Source: G965267605 sp965267605 (lineage in GTDB: Bacteria; Bacteroidota; Bacteroidia; Flavobacteriales_E; Vicingaceae). From it: DNA of 64,000 bases. A model generated the notes under the pieces. The model searched no databases and was not told the DNA's origin. It saw only the letters and a program-made list of their open reading frames with translations. The stretch covers positions 1,364,001 through 1,428,000 of the forward strand of contig OZ254088.1 in NCBI GenBank assembly GCA_965267605.1, written 5' to 3'. A program made the translations under genes and the position numbers. Below, one piece after another: positions 62,272-64,000 of the stretch (positions are counted from its first letter, which is position 1; every line of letters begins with the position of its first letter).

Positions 62272-63885
62272 TCAATTGAGGTAAATGGTCCAGCCTAATA
62301 TCTTGTTATCCCGGGTTTTAAATATAACGCCACCTTCGCGGTATACGTATACGTTCTCCCCTAAATTACTGATTTTCAAATCTGGCCGTCCGTACTTCTG
62401 TAATACATCATCTACAGTGGATCCTATTTCGATTCCACCTCCTGATTTGCCTTTATACCCAGCGGGTGTACTGATGAAAGGGTAATCTCCCCTGTTGGCT
62501 CCATACTGGGTTACAATCACGGCATTGTACTTAAGGTCTTCTACCGAGAAAATCTTGATCCGCGGCATCTCATAGCTTTTCGCTTTGATCTCCGTTACTT
62601 CAGCCTCCTCTTTAAGCACAGTAGCCAAACCAGGCGTAAGGCCATTCACACTTTCATCGTACGATTTGTTTTCTGCACTCACAGCTCTTTTTCTATACGG
62701 ATCTCCCGATTTTAACACATTCATGTTCTCCTTTCCATAATCGCAGTGCACGTCCATTGCCTGGTCGAAATACCGCTTCGTCATGCCCTTTTCACCATTG
62801 TGATGCGCAATAATTCCCTTTGCCACAAAAATGTGTCCCAACAACTCCATTTCCCTGGATTTGTGCCGTTCAGCCACCAAGATTCTTGCCCATGCACTCT
62901 CTGTTTCTCCTGCAAGATCCTCGGCAAGTGCCATGTTCAACAAAGCGGGCACATACTTATCGTCCATACGCAGTGCAGCATTGAACTTCTCTCTCGCCAT
63001 TTCCAACAGCTTTGCCGGTGTGCCTTCTACGGCACGTTTGCCTTTTGAGAGACCAATGTCTTGAAGATGAGTTAAATCCTGTGTAAACGGATAATGAAAC
63101 TTCACTGAGTCTTTCATCATCTCCATTGCCGCCAACGCATAGTTAACGCCTGCGTTATTGTAAAGTGCTTTATTTGGAAATTCCGTGGCAACCTTGTCAT
63201 AGCATTGCGCTGCTAACTGGTGTTTTCCTTGATAGACCAAACATCTGGCCGCATCCAGTAAAGGAAGACTATTTCTGATCTTGGCCTGAGCCTCCTTTAT
63301 GGTCTTGATCCTGTCTGCCTTACTTGGATAGCCAAACACCTCATCCGGAACGCCTAGCTTATAATAAGCATTGATGAAATCTTCAGCCACGTAGAACACT
63401 TTGTAACCAGCCAGATATGCGCAAACCGCTCCAAAGTAATCTGCTTCCGCCTCCATGGCTGCCCTTCGCTCTGAAGTAATGTCCATGGCATATATCTTCT
63501 TGGATATTTCAAGTTCCTCATTGGCAGTACCGAATGCCATACCCCAGTTATGGTCCTTATAGAAGTGAGCCAATTCATGTCCTATGGCATATGCCAACGC
63601 ATCTGTAGAATCAGCTCCCAGTGAAGCAGTTATATCGTAAATGCCTTCTCCAATATTGATAGTGTTGTTCTTTGGATTAAAGTGCGCCACATTAAGGGCC
63701 ATATCCGTTACATTGGGTTTGAATACCAGCGTTGGCGGCTGACGGTTGTCAGACATTACCTTGGCAATCTGGTTGAAGATACCCTGACAACGTTGGGCTT
63801 TCTTGGTTTGCGCCACGGTCATTTCTCTCTGAGCAAAAGACCAAAGCGTACTACAACACAATATTGCAACTGCTATTCCCCTCAT
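62272..63885 (-). CDS. M48-family metallopeptidase with TPR repeats
   Basis: A 537-residue exported protein: signal peptide (1-19, ending SFAQR), an M48 peptidase domain with the zinc motif GHELAH (His103, Glu104, His107) and the third-ligand helix AAMEAEADYFGA, then about four TPR-like repeats and a C-terminal domain. It acts in the periplasm or at the outer membrane. It overlaps the partial upstream gene by 4 bases (ATGA) and precedes the OmpA gene, so all three probably form one operon. Confidence 0.9.
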   Translation of the reverse strand: MRGIAVAILCCSTLWSFAQREMTVAQTKKAQRCQGIFNQIAKVMSDNRQPPTLVFKPNVTDMALNVAHFNPKNNTINIGEGIYDITASLGADSTDALAYAIGHELAHFYKDHNWGMAFGTANEELEISKKIYAMDITSERRAAMEAEADYFGAVCAYLAGYKVFYVAEDFINAYYKLGVPDEVFGYPSKADRIKTIKEAQAKIRNSLPLLDAARCLVYQGKHQLAAQCYDKVATEFPNKALYNNAGVNYALAAMEMMKDSVKFHYPFTQDLTHLQDIGLSKGKRAVEGTPAKLLEMAREKFNAALRMDDKYVPALLNMALAEDLAGETESAWARILVAERHKSREMELLGHIFVAKGIIAHHNGEKGMTKRYFDQAMDVHCDYGKENMNVLKSGDPYRKRAVSAENKSYDESVNGLTPGLATVLKEEAEVTEIKAKSYEMPRIKIFSVEDLKYNAVIVTQYGANRGDYPFISTPAGYKGKSGGGIEIGSTVDDVLQKYGRPDLKISNLGENVYVYREGGVIFKTRDNKILGWTIYLN

Positions 63886-64000
63886 TTCTTCTTATCAATA
63901 TAAAACGTACCTCCTTTCTTGGCACCATCCTTGGAAGGCGTGATCCAATACCCTTTCAATCTTGCGTTCTCCTTCCATGGAATTACGTAAACACCATGGG
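63882..64000 (-). CDS. Partial gene, 3' end only, upstream of M48 gene
   Basis: The window holds the last 38 codons on the minus strand: HGVYVIPWKENARLKGYWIT, then PSKDGAKKGGTFYIDKKK and TGA, overlapping the M48 start as ATGA. The fragment is basic and beta-like; family is not identifiable. Confidence 0.65.
   Translation of the reverse strand, partial: HGVYVIPWKENARLKGYWITPSKDGAKKGGTFYIDKKK

Overview
This is a gene-dense, roughly 45% GC stretch of a Bacteroidota chromosome, most likely a marine or free-living Flavobacteriales-type lineage. The evidence is several proteins ending in type IX secretion (T9SS) type A sorting domains, families largely confined to Bacteroidota (GLPGLI, DUF5686, DUF6702, DUF5723, a GldL-like HWPGA membrane protein, a TonB-receptor-like barrel with a carboxypeptidase-regulatory domain), few Shine-Dalgarno sites, and promoters of the Bacteroidota type (TTTG, about 20 bases, TAnnTTTG). 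I saw no rRNA, tRNA, CRISPR array, prophage or insertion sequence.

Layout. 1-8158: the end of an M1 peptidase gene, a DUF6702 gene, then a four-gene cell-envelope cassette (LysM/transglycosylase-like protein, two SGNH hydrolases, MBOAT acyltransferase). 8159-15147: a 48-residue protein behind a sigma-54-like site, two divergent genes whose start codons overlap, a PlsC-like acyltransferase, a SpoIIE phosphatase, a glycosyltransferase, a PPP-type phosphatase, and small genes including a lone HIRAN domain. 15216-21367: a GLPGLI plus outer-membrane receptor operon, and a TPR-SpoIIE phosphatase followed by two decayed copies of its own 3' end, one interrupted by a GC-rich palindrome. 21459-28968: an NfeD/flotillin pair, a Zn-ribbon protein, a short SSB, GIY-YIG, TfoX, YceI, GNAT and several small or unknown genes. 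28972-36903: an OFA-type MFS transporter with its small subunit, a large T9SS beta-propeller protein coupled to a DksA-like gene, a PH-domain protein and DUF5686. 36894-46327: a CoA-binding protein, a 2,000-residue barrel plus Ig-like repeat protein, and a second T9SS propeller protein. 46492-50222: a sigma/anti-sigma pair, the GldL-like protein and a PHM-like copper monooxygenase. 50271-57901: PrfC, a lamin-tail protein, a DUF5723-TSP3-OmpA protein, and a second MBOAT/AlgJ-like pair. 57934-64000: an S4 protein, a CoA transferase, and a minus-strand operon with a PorE-like OmpA protein and an M48-TPR protease.

The common theme is the cell envelope: O-acylation of an envelope glycan (two MBOAT/SGNH cassettes), peptidoglycan anchoring (LysM, two OmpA-type proteins), outer-membrane barrels, and T9SS export. 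The strongest candidates for undescribed biology are the cassette at 2220-8158, whose lytic-transglycosylase domain has lost its catalytic glutamate, and the 37250-43252 protein, which joins an N-terminal outer-membrane-barrel-like region to 13 Ig-like repeats. All assignments are by reading sequence; no database search was run.
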